A DNA stretch of 64,000 nucleotides, taken from NCBI RefSeq assembly GCF_963583255.1, contig NC_084807.1:1378872-1442871 (forward strand). The letters run 5' to 3'. Shown here one piece after another: positions 34,839-47,144 of the stretch. The stretch comes from Pyrus communis. Lineage: Eukaryota; Streptophyta; Magnoliopsida; Rosales; Rosaceae. Position numbers and translations under genes: made by a program. Position 1 is the stretch's first letter; each line of letters opens with the position of its first letter. The notes under the pieces are model-generated. The model had not been told where the DNA came from. It ran no database searches and saw only the letters and a program-made list of their open reading frames with translations.

Positions 34839-36599
34839 TGTTGATTTTGAATGTTGACTAAACAAGTGTTGGTTTATTTTGAATGTTGACTAAACAAGTG
34901 TTGGGCCGGAGCTAGACCTAAGTTAGGGGTAACTTATTCCAAATATTTGCAAGAAATATGAAGAGTCCTTTAACCAAGATTTCTTCAAAAGTAGTGAAGC
35001 AAAGCAACAACTTCTTAGCACTGATCTCGTTTTATTCTAGCAAAAACAGGATACTGACCATCATAGGGACCGTATAATATGACCCTTATTTATTTCACTA
35101 TTTCGCCTTTTTTTTCTTCTCATATATCTTATACAGTAATACACGTCTCGACAAAGGCCCTACAGTCTGGTTTTTGCTACAATAAAATGAGATTCTTGTG
35201 CTCAGTAAAGTAATAATTCGAACTTGAACTTTTCATTTATAGTTATTCTGAAACTTAACTAATGATTTACATGTAGGAATTTTTCTTTTGGTAAACAAAA
35301 TAACATGCAGTTCATTCGATATGGTTTTCAGCTTTAAATATTGAGAGATTTTCTCTTGCAACCATTTAACCATGTAATAAATTTTTATTACACAGCTGGT
35401 TTGTTTTTTAAACGTGTGACAAACATGAATCTGCCAAGTCACGCCACTGGGACATGAAATGGCTATGAGAGAGAATCTCTCACTAAAACTTATGTTATGG
35501 CAAATTATAGTTTATTATGAATGTTGACAAAACAAAATAGAAAAATATTATGTAGGAAGAAGAAATATTAGTATTTGTAGGACATTTCAAATTCAAACAC
35601 TTTGCAAACATTTCAACACCTAATCAGAAATTATTCAACAAACCAGTTTTTTCATGCCTTTCTAAGCTTATTTATTTATTTATTTTGGAAAATTGTGCAT
35701 ATTTTTTTTATTTTTTGGTCAAGAATAAAACTTACAATTAGTGCTAGAAAGGCCTAAACCTAAACAAAACACAAAACCCTACACAACAAAGCAATACATA
35801 AAAGGGGTGTGATATCCACATACCTCTTTTTACTTCTCCCACACCTTTTTAGTTTTCGACCGTCGGATCAGATGAATTGAAGAAGATCAACGGACATAAA
35901 TTAATAAGAAGTGTGTGAGAAGTAAAAAATTGTGTGTGGATAGCACATCCCTACATAAAATAGAAGACAAGCCCAAAAAGAAGAGCTACAACCCCAGCTA
36001 CAAAGGGAGGCCCACACAAATTTAAGTCCGTAGACAACTAAAAAAAAAAAAAAAACAGTAAAAATCCTAATCTCCAGCAGCCAAAAATCAGTCACCACCG
36101 CCTTTATCTCCACGAAACATGTTACACTCCTGTATTCTGTTAAATCACAAGAACATTACTGCAAACAGATGTCAATCATGTACTACGACAGCAAGGGGAA
36201 GCAACCAATTAACTAGAGTGCACATCGATTTGACAAGATAAAACCCCAACACGTGAGGAAACGTCCTTAGACACTCCTTAACTAGGGGTGCTTTAACAAA
36301 TATTCTTTTAAAGTAGTGAATTTGAACACTGAGGCCTAGTCACCTATGTGGCTGTCTGCCGATCAATCTAAGAAACTAAGAAAGTCTTGACAGGAAACAC
36401 ATTGTTATTTTTTGGGAGAGCAACGAATCAAAGTGACGCATAACTGAATCTCAATGGATCGAGCATGGCTGCGAGGCCATATTATTTTCATTGGAAACAG
36501 GATACTGATGACTTTCATCATCTCTTTGGAAACAGGAAACAGAAATCAAACTTCCGCTGCCGAAGATACTTGAACTGTTGTCCGAGTTGGATAAATCAG
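34839..36599. other. Intergenic between reductases C and D
   Basis: No gene. The segment around 35560-35960, with 'caaacatttcaacacctaatcaga' and 'aaggcctaaacctaaacaaaa', is paralogous to 59568-59826 upstream of H. The segment at 36346-36430 (GTGGCTGTCTGC..GATCAATCTA) is paralogous to 49329-49420 upstream of F. These link the duplicated units. Confidence 0.6.
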
Positions 36600-37960
36600 A
36601 TCTGCAGGAAGCCCTTCTCCTTCATGCTTTCAACAGTGTCCCTCAGAGGTGATTTCCAATGGGTGGAAACCAAGTCCCAAACCTTTTGCTTTCTCTGAGG
36701 ATACGTGATATCTTGGGTCTGAAGTATTGCCAATCTCAAATCTGCCAACAATTACCAAAAACAATTAAATAATAAATCCCTTGGAAATAATTCTTGTAAT
36801 AGAAATGTCGAGCTTTCGGTGTACACAATTGAGTTATTTTGTACAAGCATCTGTAATTATTGTAAGAAATTGCTAACTGGTACAGATTTCGTTTCCAATT
36901 CCAAATCTTATATTTATTTCTACTCTATGAAGGAACTTACCTTCAAACAGATTTGACCACGTTTAATTCTACACAAATTTGAGGTATTTTGCATATGAAA
37001 CTTACTTTTCAAGAAGCAAAGTGGGGGTAAAGTTCGCGTAAAATCTTCAGAACCTCGAAAATGTCAAATGCCTGAATGTGAGCAGAGGCGACATCCCTTA
37101 AATCAACGAATCTGCAGTTTGAAACAGTTGGTTGGGTACCTGTACAATAGATGAAACATAAGCCAATCAACTGCTTCAATAAAAAAATTAGTGGAAAAGA
37201 AAAATGGAAGCTGTAAGAGTGGACCAATCACGAACCTCGGATGTATTGTAACTAAGTCAATCTCATTTCCTTCAGCAAATTCCCTGGCAGGCTTTTCTGC
37301 AGAACAAAAAGAAAAAGGGCAGATAATACTAAGCATTATTCATCTCTTTTATAATTGCACCCAGACATCTAGTTTAGTGATTAGATTGCATTAGATTTTG
37401 TTTCGGCGCGACACGGAAATATAACAAATTAACAACGAAAAAAGATAATAAGAATCGGAACATTCATACATACCTTGTACTTCTCGCAAACAAGTGGATC
37501 TGAATACCACGTTTCATCCAAAATCACATCAGAGGTCAGAGGTTTTCCGCTCATCATTACTGTAGCCCTAGATGATGTCATAACTTCTCTCTTGACAGTT
37601 GGAAATTTCACACATGGTTTTAGAACATTAAGCTTTCCTTTCACGGCTGTGTTAACTAGTTCTGCCTGACATATGGACAGAAATATCATGCCGGTTTCCA
37701 CATCATTTGTCTTGAACTTATTCTTTCTACACGTCCACACAGGGAACACATGATAGAGTACATGAAGCATAAAGTGAAGGTACAAACCTGTGGGTCAGTA
37801 GCCGAGAATAGTACAGGCGATGCTGTGTGAAAAACGCCTTCACATCCATCAACTGCAGCATCGAAAGATCCTTCTTCCAATAAATCGGCTTAGAACAAAT
37901 GCAGCCTGTCTTTTGCTCCATCTAGTGACAGCAAGTGTTCTGTTTTCTTTGAATCATCTG
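36600..37960 (-). pseudogene. Reductase D pseudogene (exons 2-6, no exon 1)
   Basis: Exon 2 (about 37790-37960) keeps [13 protein letters not shown] but has an in-frame TAA where other copies read LFKADLL. Exon 3 (about 37475-37667) is full length, with MTSSRATV. Exon 4 (about 37200-37297) has lost its first third, including the catalytic Tyr-x-x-x-Lys. Exon 5 (about 37016-37140) lacks about 17 residues (the [11 protein letters not shown] part). Exon 6 (about 36600-36742) carries a frameshift. No exon 1 was found upstream. Introns are at family positions, including the intron 5 that B, C, F and H lack. It cannot encode an active enzyme. Confidence 0.88.
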
Positions 37961-38772
37961 TAGCATACATGAACAGAACTATGAGTTGAACCAAGAATAG
38001 TACGACCACATTAGATAGGGATGTATATGTACAAGGCAAAGTAGCAAACATTGACTATAGTCATTGCCGAGGGTTCAATTGGCAATTGAGCTAGGCCGAC
38101 CATAGTATCCATAACCAAAAAAAAAAAAAGAAGGCAAATACTTGGTTCCTCCAATTGCAAATAGCGTCTTATTTATCTGCCAATCACAATTTTCATGTGT
38201 GCAGAAATTGTTCTTTTTGTATTTGTAACGAGTTATTTCTGCATACTTGTCAAACTGTTATTTACGGGACAGAGAGACAACTTGTTCCGGGAAAGAGACA
38301 AGAAGTGTCCAAAACAGAGTACAGATTTGATACGAATTGTTTCAACTCTATCATTTATGCATAAAGTTTTGGCTAATAAGCTTGATCACTAACAGCTAGA
38401 AAGAATGTCGAACCAGTTCAAGGCCTTGCATTAATTGGACTGCAAGAAATACACTTGAACTCCAGATGAAGACCCACACCGAAAATTTTAGGATTTTCTC
38501 TTGTTGAATGAAACTATATACAAAACACAGAACTATCAATCCAACATCAAATGATCATTAATTCTTTGCTTCTTTACAAATGACAAATCCCAAATGATGT
38601 GATCAGAATCTAAACACTTTATAGCACATCTCATACATGAAAGTTAATGCTCTAAAACTCAACTGTCTCTCCTCAACCATGAAAAAAGCATCCAAAAAGT
38701 TCACCAATTTTTTTAAAAAGGAAACTCTCTGCAAATCCAATTTCCTGAAAAAAATCCTACTGATCACTTTCA

Positions 38773-39834
38773 TTAGGGTCCAACTTTAGCTTGATCACCT
38801 CCATATTCTTCCTTGCCCAACAAGTCACCCAAACCCCTATTTCTTTTCTTGAACCTTTCCTCAACGCTCTCCAAACGCCGAAGCACAGTCTCCAGCAGAA
38901 AATCCTTGCCCCTGCAGTTATTGAAAAACGAGTGCTTCAGCAGCGTCTCTGCCGCCGGCCTCTTCGCCGGGTCCTGATCAAGGCAAGAACCCACCAAGTC
39001 CTTGAAAGCCACAGAGTACTCCTTGTTCTTGAAATCTTTGATGATGCTTTCATAGTCAGAAAACTGGTACCTGTTCTTGACCTTTAGAATCTGAGACTCC
39101 AATAACGGTGGCAGGCCAGACAGGGGAGGACAGCCGCGAGCCAATTCCAGCGCCGTGATCCCAAATGCCCAGATATCCACCTTGCATCCATCTCCGTAGG
39201 GCGCCACCCTATCAGGCATTGCCGAAGTCTCGTTTGTCTCAGTTGGCGTTGCCGAAGTGTCATTTGTCCCAGTTGAATGATCGGTGCCGTAGAAAGAAGC
39301 AGAGACCCCGAAATCGGCGAGCTTGACGGACCCATCAGAGTCAACCAAGATGTTTCCGGGCTTGATGTCGCCGTGGGCTTGTCCCTGGCCATGGAGATAC
39401 AACATGGCATTTAGCGTCTCTTTCAGGAAGACAGCAATGCAGGGCTCTGGTAATCCTTGCGGGAAAGCAGGGGATGAGATTATTATGGACTGCAGAGAGC
39501 CGAAAGCCATGAACGGCATGACCACCCAGAGACGGCCCTCGGCGGTGGTGAAGGAGCAATGGTCGCTGAGAATGTTGGGGTGGGAAAGAGACAGAGTCTT
39601 GGTGTCGCGTAGCTTGCTCTCAAAATCGGTCGTTGATTGGTTGAGGTCGACGGACTTGATTGCAACGATTGCAGAGTTCATGGGGACGCAGACGGCCTTG
39701 TAGACAACGGCCTTGTCGCCGGAGCCAATTTCTTGGAGGTTTTCATACGCGGCGGAGTCCAACGGGAATTGGACCTTTTGTGGGTTATCTTGGTGGGAGG
39801 AAGAAGACGAAGAAGTCGCCATTGGAGACGACAA
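38773..39834 (-). CDS. BLUS1-like STE20-family kinase, truncated, copy 1 (353 aa)
   Basis: An intronless frame encodes a single kinase domain after a Ser-rich N-terminus. The glycine loop [11 protein letters not shown] lies at about residues 37-47, VAIK with Lys60, MPF around the gatekeeper at 106-108, and DFG at 174-176. I recognise the BLUS1 type (phototropin-dependent stomatal opening) from [15 protein letters not shown] and [15 protein letters not shown]. Three oddities are visible. The catalytic loop is HGDIKPGN (154-161), with Gly where RD kinases have Arg. The activation segment is rearranged into a Thr/Asn-rich stretch and lacks the GTPYWMAPE block. The protein ends about 20 residues after the kinase domain, without the regulatory C-terminus that phototropin phosphorylates in BLUS1. 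Catalytic Lys, Asp156 and DFG remain, so activity is possible but not assured. Confidence 0.82.
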   Translation of the reverse strand: MSSPMATSSSSSSHQDNPQKVQFPLDSAAYENLQEIGSGDKAVVYKAVCVPMNSAIVAIKSVDLNQSTTDFESKLRDTKTLSLSHPNILSDHCSFTTAEGRLWVVMPFMAFGSLQSIIISSPAFPQGLPEPCIAVFLKETLNAMLYLHGQGQAHGDIKPGNILVDSDGSVKLADFGVSASFYGTDHSTGTNDTSATPTETNETSAMPDRVAPYGDGCKVDIWAFGITALELARGCPPLSGLPPLLESQILKVKNRYQFSDYESIIKDFKNKEYSVAFKDLVGSCLDQDPAKRPAAETLLKHSFFNNCRGKDFLLETVLRRLESVEERFKKRNRGLGDLLGKEEYGGDQAKVGP

Positions 39835-40008
39835 AGATGAAATCTTGAAGAATGGAAGTGGGTTGTTTTGATTTCTGGGAAATGGGTTTTGATGAAGAAG
39901 ATGAATGTAGGGATTCTGCAGTACTACTTCAAGTGAAAGGTCGATGCCTTAGGAGGAAGACGACGATGCATGAGAATGTGTGTGTGTGGACTGCTCTGCT
40001 TGTACTTG

Positions 40009-40020
40009 CTTATATAATAA
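40009..40020 (-). promoter_or_regulatory. TATA box of kinase copy 1
   Basis: TTATTATATAAG on the minus strand lies about 175 bp upstream of the ATG at 39834. The corresponding place in copy 2 (about 43866-43880) reads TTATTAAATAAG, a weakened box. Confidence 0.5.
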
Positions 40021-40534
40021 GAAGATGAGGGTATTTTGAGGATTTTATATTCCAATTTGGGGTTGAAATTATAGATAAGTTTTACTTTTTGCCCCTAGAT
40101 TTTTTTAATTAGCAGAATCATCAACATTCTGTTAGTTCGTTTTCGGTTATTTGCCATCTCAACATTGTCTGGGGAGGCAAGGCATTGTTAGTCCTGTTGT
40201 GAGTACCTCGTATAAATATTTCGAAAGGAATATAAGCGTACAAACAAAATACGTATTTGAGACCCAATTCCAGGAACAAGACCAACCAACTAACCTATTG
40301 AAATCATTCTTCAAGACTAGAGAGACCAAAGTTTAAAATAAATTTTGTAAACAATACGACGTGATTGTTGATAACTAAAGTAAATAAAACTAAGTACTAC
40401 AACTTAGACCAAAGACGACATTTTATTTCACAAGCTCACTTATGAGCAGAATGGCATGAGAGAAGATACAAGTAGATATGTCATGAATTGTCGACGATTT
40501 TGCTGACTAGCCGAACAACAACGATTTCCATGAT

Positions 40535-41690
40535 TAGAAGAAGTTCTTCTCCTTTAAGCCTTCAACGGCGTCATAAAATTAAATTAGCGTATGTTGTGTA
40601 CAAACCTTTGATTTTTCACAGAAAGCTGGATCTGAAAACCAAGAGTCATCAACTACTGCATCAGCAGAAAGAGGTTTCCCAGTAAATACAATTGATACGA
40701 TGGAGGATGTTAGAACCAGTGGACACCTAGAAATGCAGTTTGTGTACTTAAAACTTTAGGTGGAGTTCCTGTTAGGTTATTAGTTGATACAAGGAAAAAC
40801 TTCGAGTTGCAAAGTATCCCTACGGAGCTCGGAATTCCACCCTTGACATTTTTGAACAAAAGATAAAAATAGGTAAGAGCTGTCATGTTGCCAAAGGAAG
40901 AAGTGCCATGTATTCTATTGGAAGCTAGATCAATAACTTCCAAATTTTGCCATCTCTCTCTGAAAAGGAAGCAGTGCCAAGGAGCAGACAACCTTAGACA
41001 CCAAGTCAATGCCGCCACGCCGGCCACAAAGAAACTTCAAAGTGCCATCACATTGACGACCTTGGACACCAGTTTATACAAAATCTAATGCAAAAGATGG
41101 AAACAAAAAATGTGTATGGGAGTGTTTGTTTCTGCATATATTTATAAATGGACTACTAGGTTATGTGGGAAAGTTCCAAATTTAAATTAATTTCCCAACA
41201 GACCTGTTACATTAGAGTTTAACAAACATGTTAATTTTTTTTTCACCAACATTTGTTAATGTGCAAATAAGTTGTCGAAGTCAGCCCAGGCCAAACGTTG
41301 GGCGTACTTGGATTGCTTTGAGTGCCTTTATTGTCTTCCAACTCAGAGCGGTTGTGTTGGGATTCTACTTAGACATTTTCGACTTGGGATTTCAGAATGT
41401 TCAGGATCCAATACAAATTTCAAACTTCATATTTCACAGTAATTAAAACGCAATTGAAACAAATTCCAAAGTACAATTAAAATTCCCAGAAAGAAGTCTC
41501 ATACAAGAGTTTTGTGAAACACCAATTATTTTCTGTAACAAATTTTTACGTAGTTGATAAAATGGGATTTGATGTTACAACGATAAGTCCCACTTGATCC
41601 ATGGCGAGAAGTTTTTCTCCTTCAAACTTTCCACGGTATCCTTCAAAGTCACCTCAAGAGGATGGTTTGTCATCTGCACATCTGTGAAGA
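40535..41690 (-). pseudogene. Reductase E: scattered exon relics
   Basis: Three pieces of the reductase family are visible on the minus strand. One is the 3' half of exon 3 at about 40610-40720 (GKPLSADAVVDDSWFSDPAF). The second is the last codons of a final exon at about 40535-40570 (AVEGLKEKNFF, stop). The third is another final-exon end at about 41586-41660 ([19 protein letters not shown]). Their wording (KEKNFF, DSWFSDP) is further from copies A-H than those are from each other, and closer to what I recall of authentic PAR proteins. Nothing between them restores a gene. Confidence 0.7.
40710..41027 (-). pseudogene. LRR receptor-like fragment abutting reductase E
   Basis: The frame holds about three leucine-rich repeats (NLEVIDLASNRIHGTSSFGN, ALTYFYLLFKNVKGGIPSSV, NNLTGTPPKVL) of the extracellular receptor-like type. 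It has no signal peptide, transmembrane segment or kinase. It stops next to the exon 3 relic of reductase E, with no recognisable intron between them, so the junction is a rearrangement breakpoint. Confidence 0.65.
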
Positions 41691-42024
41691 ACACAGAGAC
41701 GTTAAACTTTCAAATCTGAAGTCCAAATTATCTGTCACACAAATTAGCAACTACGAAGAATATGCAAATCACTCACTGTACTTCAGACCATTTCACTTTC
41801 AGTTTGTACATCACTCACAGTACTTCAGACCAAAAAAAAATACTGAAAACAGAAAAGAATAGGCCAAACGGGTAGGGATTCTTTATGAAATACTTAAGTT
41901 TCTCAAGGGCTAGGACGATATAGGCTTGATAAAGATATTGTTCTATATTAATAGGATCTCAGGCATGCCAGTTGTAACCCAAATATCCTTAGACACGAAT
42001 ACTACAAATAATATGCAAGACAGA
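41691..42024. other. Intergenic between E relics and kinase block 2
   Basis: A tandem-looking repeat of 'atcactcac.gtacttcagacca' lies at about 41768-41830. The part at 41930-42020, with 'aggatctcaggcatgc' and 'aaataatatgcaagac', is paralogous to 61465-61550 downstream of reductase I. No gene is visible. Confidence 0.5.
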
Positions 42025-44475
42025 ATTGCCGAGGGTTCAATTGGCAATTTAGCTAGGCCAACCTTAGTATTCATAACCGCAAAAAAGAAGGCAACTACTC
42101 GATTCCTCCAATTGCAAATAGCGTCGTACTTACCTGCCAATCACAATTTCAATATTTCATGTGTGCAGAAATTGTTCTTTTTGTTTTTGTAACGAGTTAT
42201 TTCTGCATACATTTCAAATTGTGATCTACAAGACCAAGGGATGACTTCTTCCGGGGAAAGAGCCAAGAAGTGTCCAAAAAAGAGAATACAAATTTGACAC
42301 GAACTGTTTCAACTCTATCATTTATGCATAAAGTTGTGGCTAATAAGCTTGATCGCTAAAAGCTAGCAAGAATGTCAAAAACAGTTCAAGGCCTTCCCTT
42401 AACTGGCAATTGAACTTCAGATGAAGACCTACACAGAAAGATCCTAAATTTCTTTCGCTGAACGAAACAATATACAAAACAAAGAACTATCAATCCAACA
42501 TCAAATGATCTTTAATTCTTTGCTTCTTTACAAATGACAAATTCCATATGATGTAATCAGAGTCTAAACACTTTATAGTACATCTCAATTCTCTCTCTTT
42601 CCTAAACCATGAAAATAGCATCCAAAAAGTTCACCAATTTTTTCAAAAAGCAAACTCTCTGCAAATTCAATTTCCTGGAAAAAAAATCCTACTAATCACT
42701 TTCATTAGGGTCCAACAAGTCACCCAAACCCCAATTTCTTTTCTTCAACCTCTCCTCAACACTCTCCGAATGCCGAAGCATAGTCTCTGCCAGAAAATCC
42801 TTGCCCCTGCAGTTGTGGAAAAACGAGTGCTTCAGCAGCGTCTCTGCTGCCGGCCTCTTTGCAGGGTCCTGATCAAGGCAAGGACCCATCATGTCCAGGA
42901 AAGCCACAGAGTACTTCTTGTTCTTGAAATCTTTGATGATGTTTTCGCAATCAGAAAACTGGTACCTCTTCTTGACCTTCAGAATCTCAGACTCCAAAAA
43001 CAGCGACAGGCCAGACATAGGAGAGCCACCGTCAGCCAATTCGAGCGCCGTCATCCCAAATGCCAAGATATCCACCTTGCATCCACCTCCATTGGGCGCC
43101 ACCCTATAGGCTGTTGCCGAAGTGTAGTTTGTCCCAGTTGAATGATCGGCGCCGTAGAAAGAAGCAGAGACCCCAAAATCGGCGAGCTTAACGGACCCAT
43201 CAGAGTCGACCAAGATATTTTCGGGCTTGATGTCGCCGTGGACGTGTCCCTGGCCATGGAGATACGACATGGCGTTTAGCGTCTCTTTCAGGACGACAGC
43301 AATGCAGGGCTCTGGTAATCCTTGCGGGAAAGCAGAGGAGATTATGGACTGCAGAGAGCCGAAGGCCATGAACGGCATGACCACCCAGAGACGGCGGTCA
43401 GCGGTGGTGAAGGAGCAATGGTGGCTGAGAATGTTGCGGTGGAAAAGAGAAAAGGTCTTGGTGCCGCGTAGCTTGCCCTCGAAATCGGCCGTGGATTGAT
43501 TGAGGTTGACGGACTTGATTGCGACGATTGCAGAGTTCAAGGGAACGCAGATGGCCTTGTAGACGACGGCCTTGCCGCCGAAGCCAATTTTTTGGAGGTT
43601 TTTATACGCGGCCGAGTCCAACGGGAATTGAACCTTTTGTGGGTTATCATGGTGGGAGGAGGAAGACGAAGAAGTCGCCATTGGAGACGACAAAGATGAA
43701 ATCTTGAAGAATGGAAGTGGGTTGTTTTGATTTCTGGGAAATGGGTTTTGATGGAGAAGATGAATGTAGGGATTCTGCAGTACTAATTCTAGTGAAAGGT
43801 TGATGCTTTGGGAGGAAGACGACGATGCATGAGAATGTGTGTGTGTACTGCTCTGCTTGTATTTACTTATTTAATAAGAAATGGTAAGAAGATGAGGGTT
43901 TTTTGGGGATTTTTCATTCCAAATGGGGGATAAAATTATAGATAAGTTTTAATTTTTGCCACTAGATTTTTTTAATTAGCAGAATCACCAACATTCAGTT
44001 ATGAGGCGGTTTTGGTAATTAGGATTGGATGAGGTTGGTTAAGATAAAATACAGTTAGTTCGTTTTCTGTTATTTGCCATCTCGGCAATTTCTTGGGGGG
44101 CAAGGCATTGTTAGTCCTGTTGTGAGTACCTCGTATAAATATTTCGAAAAGAACATAAGCACACGAACAAAATACGTATTTGAGACCCGTAAATTCATGA
44201 ACAAGACCGACTTACTAACCTATAAAATCATTCTTCAAGATGAAAATTAAAAGTCAAGTAAGCCTTAAAAATAAAATAAAAAATCCTTTTTTTTTTTTTT
44301 TTTTTCTTTTGCTAATGTTAACCAGACCAAATTTGTAAACAATATGACGTGATCGTTGATAATTGAACTAAATAAACCAAAATACTAGAACTTCCCTTGG
44401 ATCGAAGACGACATTTTATTCCACAAGCTCACTTATGATTATGAGCAGATTGGCATGAGAGAATATACAAACTGA
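42025..44475. repeat. Kinase block, copy 2 (segmental duplication)
   Basis: Paralog of 38064-40470 in the same orientation. A segment at about 43990-44060 and a poly-T tract at 44288-44308 are private to this copy. Confidence 0.85.
42692..43693 (-). CDS. BLUS1-like STE20-family kinase, truncated, copy 2 (333 aa)
   Basis: An intronless frame, same start and domain layout as copy 1. The loop [11 protein letters not shown] and VAIK lie near residues 37-60. The catalytic loop is [13 protein letters not shown], with the same HRD-to-HGD change, and ADFGVSA is intact. The activation segment is shorter than in copy 1 (one TNYTSATAY stretch instead of two Thr-rich repeats) and again lacks the GTPYWMAPE block, so the missing Arg and APE motif predate the duplication. 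VDILAFG replaces VDIWAFG, losing a structural Trp. The protein ends soon after the kinase domain at LLDPNESD. Both copies staying open argues for some constraint or a young duplication. Confidence 0.82.
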   Translation of the reverse strand: MSSPMATSSSSSSHHDNPQKVQFPLDSAAYKNLQKIGFGGKAVVYKAICVPLNSAIVAIKSVNLNQSTADFEGKLRGTKTFSLFHRNILSHHCSFTTADRRLWVVMPFMAFGSLQSIISSAFPQGLPEPCIAVVLKETLNAMSYLHGQGHVHGDIKPENILVDSDGSVKLADFGVSASFYGADHSTGTNYTSATAYRVAPNGGGCKVDILAFGMTALELADGGSPMSGLSLFLESEILKVKKRYQFSDCENIIKDFKNKKYSVAFLDMMGPCLDQDPAKRPAAETLLKHSFFHNCRGKDFLAETMLRHSESVEERLKKRNWGLGDLLDPNESD

Positions 44476-45337
44476 GTGCAACAAAATTCATAAGCTGGCC
44501 CAACCATTCCATCAACTTTCCAGATAATTGATTGTTCCCCAAATGAAGAAGAGAAGGTGTATAAATTAAACAAAGCACTGTAAGGACTCAAGCAAGCTAC
44601 CCGAGTTTGGTACGGTGAGATTGACTCTTACTTCAGCAGTAGTGGATTCAACAAAAGTCCTAGTGAAGCTGCACTCTACACAAAGTTTCCATCCTTCCAA
44701 GGATAATTTTCTTAGAAGGGGCCAATCTCAATTTTCTTGGAAGGCCCCAATCTCAAAGTTTCCGTCATATCGAGCTAAAAATACGGGTAAAGGGTTAAGA
44801 TGTGTGGTTTTCCGCGAGAACGATGATCAGTTGGGAAGATGCATCAACTGGTAAGCAATTTGAATATTTAGCCAGGACCAGCTCTGTGCCATCGCCGGAA
44901 GTTCATAAGAATTGACAGTTGTGCGTTCGTACGAAGGCATGTCACATAGGCACTTGTCGCCTAACGTCTGCAACCGAGGACACATTGAAGAACGACAATA
45001 ATGGGGAAAGAAATCTTAATTTGCAAGATATATCAAGAGTGCCTTAATTAGGATTTCTTTGAAGACAGTAAAGACAATTTCAACTTGAACTATTGCATTT
45101 ACTGTTACTGTGCAACATTATTAATTACACATGAGCCTGCATCAAAGATCTTAAGCAACTCCTGAGCATTTTCGTAGACAATTCTGAGGCTCTCTGCAGA
45201 TTACATTTAAAATATTTAACAGGAAAAATATGTTGTCCAGCATCTCTTTGGAATATTTAAGCATAAAACAAACTTAATTTCCCACTTATTCGATCGCCTC
45301 GTGCACTAAATTAACAAATTGCTGCACGTTGCAGAAT
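44476..45337. repeat. 3'-flank block of reductase F
   Basis: From about 44795 the sequence matches the flanks of B, C and H, including the 'gatgatcagttgggaagatgc' and CACATTGAAGAACGAC stretches. A 79-codon frame at 44615-44854 has no recognisable similarity. A near-identical sub-segment (AATCTTAATTTGCAAGATAT to the end) reappears at 60836-60990. Confidence 0.7.
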
Positions 45338-46493
45338 TCAAAACTTGAGGAAGCCCTTCTCCTTGAGGCTTTCAACAGTGTCCTTGAGACTCGTTTCCAG
45401 AGGAAGGAAAGTGATTCCCAAACCTTTTGCTTTCTCCATGGACACTTGAAACTTTGAGTCCGAAGGATTGCCAAGCTCAGGAAGGCTCAATGTGGGGTAA
45501 AGCTCTCGTAAAATCTTAAAGAGTATCGGTACGGTCAGCAACGTGGGCAACTAAAGAATATCTGCCGCTCACTGAAGGAACTTCAAATGTTGAATATGAG
45601 CAGAGGCAACATCTCTAACGTCCACAAATGTGTAGTTTACAAATGGTATTTCAATTCCTGAGCACAAAAGAGAAACATAACAGAATCAACTGCTTGCATC
45701 ACAAGGAATAGTGTTCTAACAATAGGGGGTGAATTGTACCACTCATTATATTCAGAAGAAACTCGACGGAGACATTAAGAGTTGGCTGTAAGGGTGGACC
45801 AATCACAAACCCTGGACGTATCGATACCAAGTCAATCCCATTCCCTTTGGCAAATTTACAGGCGGCCTCCTCAGCTAAAATTTTTGAGAGAGGATACCAG
45901 TGCTGAACAAATGAAGAAGTTCTTATGAGTTTGTAGTTCATCATCATGTACTGCTTTGTCTTGTGTGAAGCTTACATCTATGTCCAAATTGTTCAATAGT
46001 ATGGGAACGCACGTACCTTTGTCTTCTTGCAAAAAAGTGGATCCGAATAGCATGTTTCGTCCAAAACCACATCAGACGTCAGAGGTTTTCCACTCATCCT
46101 TACTGAAGCCATAGAAGAAGTTAAAACCGCTCTCTTGACAGCGGGGAATTTTGCGCATGATTTTAGAACATTAAGTGTTCCTTTAACTGCAGGCTCAATT
46201 ATTTCGGCCTAAAATATAGAGAACAGAAATATATCATTCTGGTTTCTACACCATTTGTCTTGAACGTAGGTTGATTTTCTATGCTTTTGTGGGCGCGCAC
46301 ACACACGCTAGAATATTTGATGCATGGATGAAGTGAAGGGACAGACCTGTGGGTCAGTGGCTGAAATTTGTGCAGGCGATGCTGTATGAAAAACACCTAC
46401 ACATCCATCAACTACGGTGTCAAATGATCCTTCTTCTAATAAATCCGCTTTGAACAAATGAAGCCTCTCCTTTGCTCCATCTAATGAGAGCAA

Positions 46494-47144
46494 TGTTGTG
46501 CCTTGGCCCGTTCGTTAGTACGGAACCGAGATTCAGATTACAACCTCACCAAAAATCACACACAGTTGAACAAAATAAAATACAAGAAATAAAGACACAG
46601 AGAAATTTACGAGGTTCGGCAAAAAACTGCCTACGTCCCCGGAGAGATATTGCTCTTCACTATGAGAATAACAGTACAAGTATACATGAGTTAAATCGAC
46701 ATAACCCAATCCCATATCCCTTATACACCCACTCACAGAATTTTCCCAAGAGCCTCACTCTACCCCAAGAGTTCTTTCACTAGAATACTTTCACTCTAGC
46801 TCTCTTTTTTCTCTCACCCTTACCCATGGTAGAGCCAAATGCTCTCACCATCTCTTTGGATGCTTTTCATCTCTTCATCCCTACCCATAAGGCATAACAC
46901 ATGCCTTAATATAGAATGATCAACATTTCCCATGGGAGAGCCGAATGCTCTCCCCTTGGATGCTTCTTTTTGCTTTCTCATCATGATGCTTCCTCATCAT
47001 GATGTTCCTTTCATCATTTTCTTATTTCTTTTAACCAACACTTTTCCATTTTTTCCTCCCCAAAACAAGGAAAGGTGTTTCCACCTTCTTTCTTTAGCCG
47101 AAAGGTATTTTGGAGGATAGTCCACTTGGCCACAAACTCCAACA
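46494..47144 (-). repeat. 3' LTR of the element in F
   Basis: A 651 bp LTR with TGTTG..CAACA ends. It retains the 'catgatgcttcctcat' stretch that the other LTR lacks. Confidence 0.93.

Larger units (their letters stand above)
38064..40470. repeat. Kinase block, copy 1 (segmental duplication)
   Basis: The whole block, from 'attgccgagggttcaattggcaatt' to 'gagcagaatggcatgagagaa', is paralogous to 42025-44475 in the same orientation, about 3.9 kb away, and includes one kinase gene with both flanks. Most differences are substitutions and short indels. Confidence 0.85.

Noticed and set aside
39323..39703. 126-codon frame on the plus strand
   Set aside because: Exact antisense shadow of the kinase gene on the minus strand; the equivalent frame in copy 2 is shorter and not conserved.
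40710..41027. Functional LRR receptor-like protein
   Set aside because: Only about 100 codons, no signal peptide or membrane segment, and joined to reductase relics.
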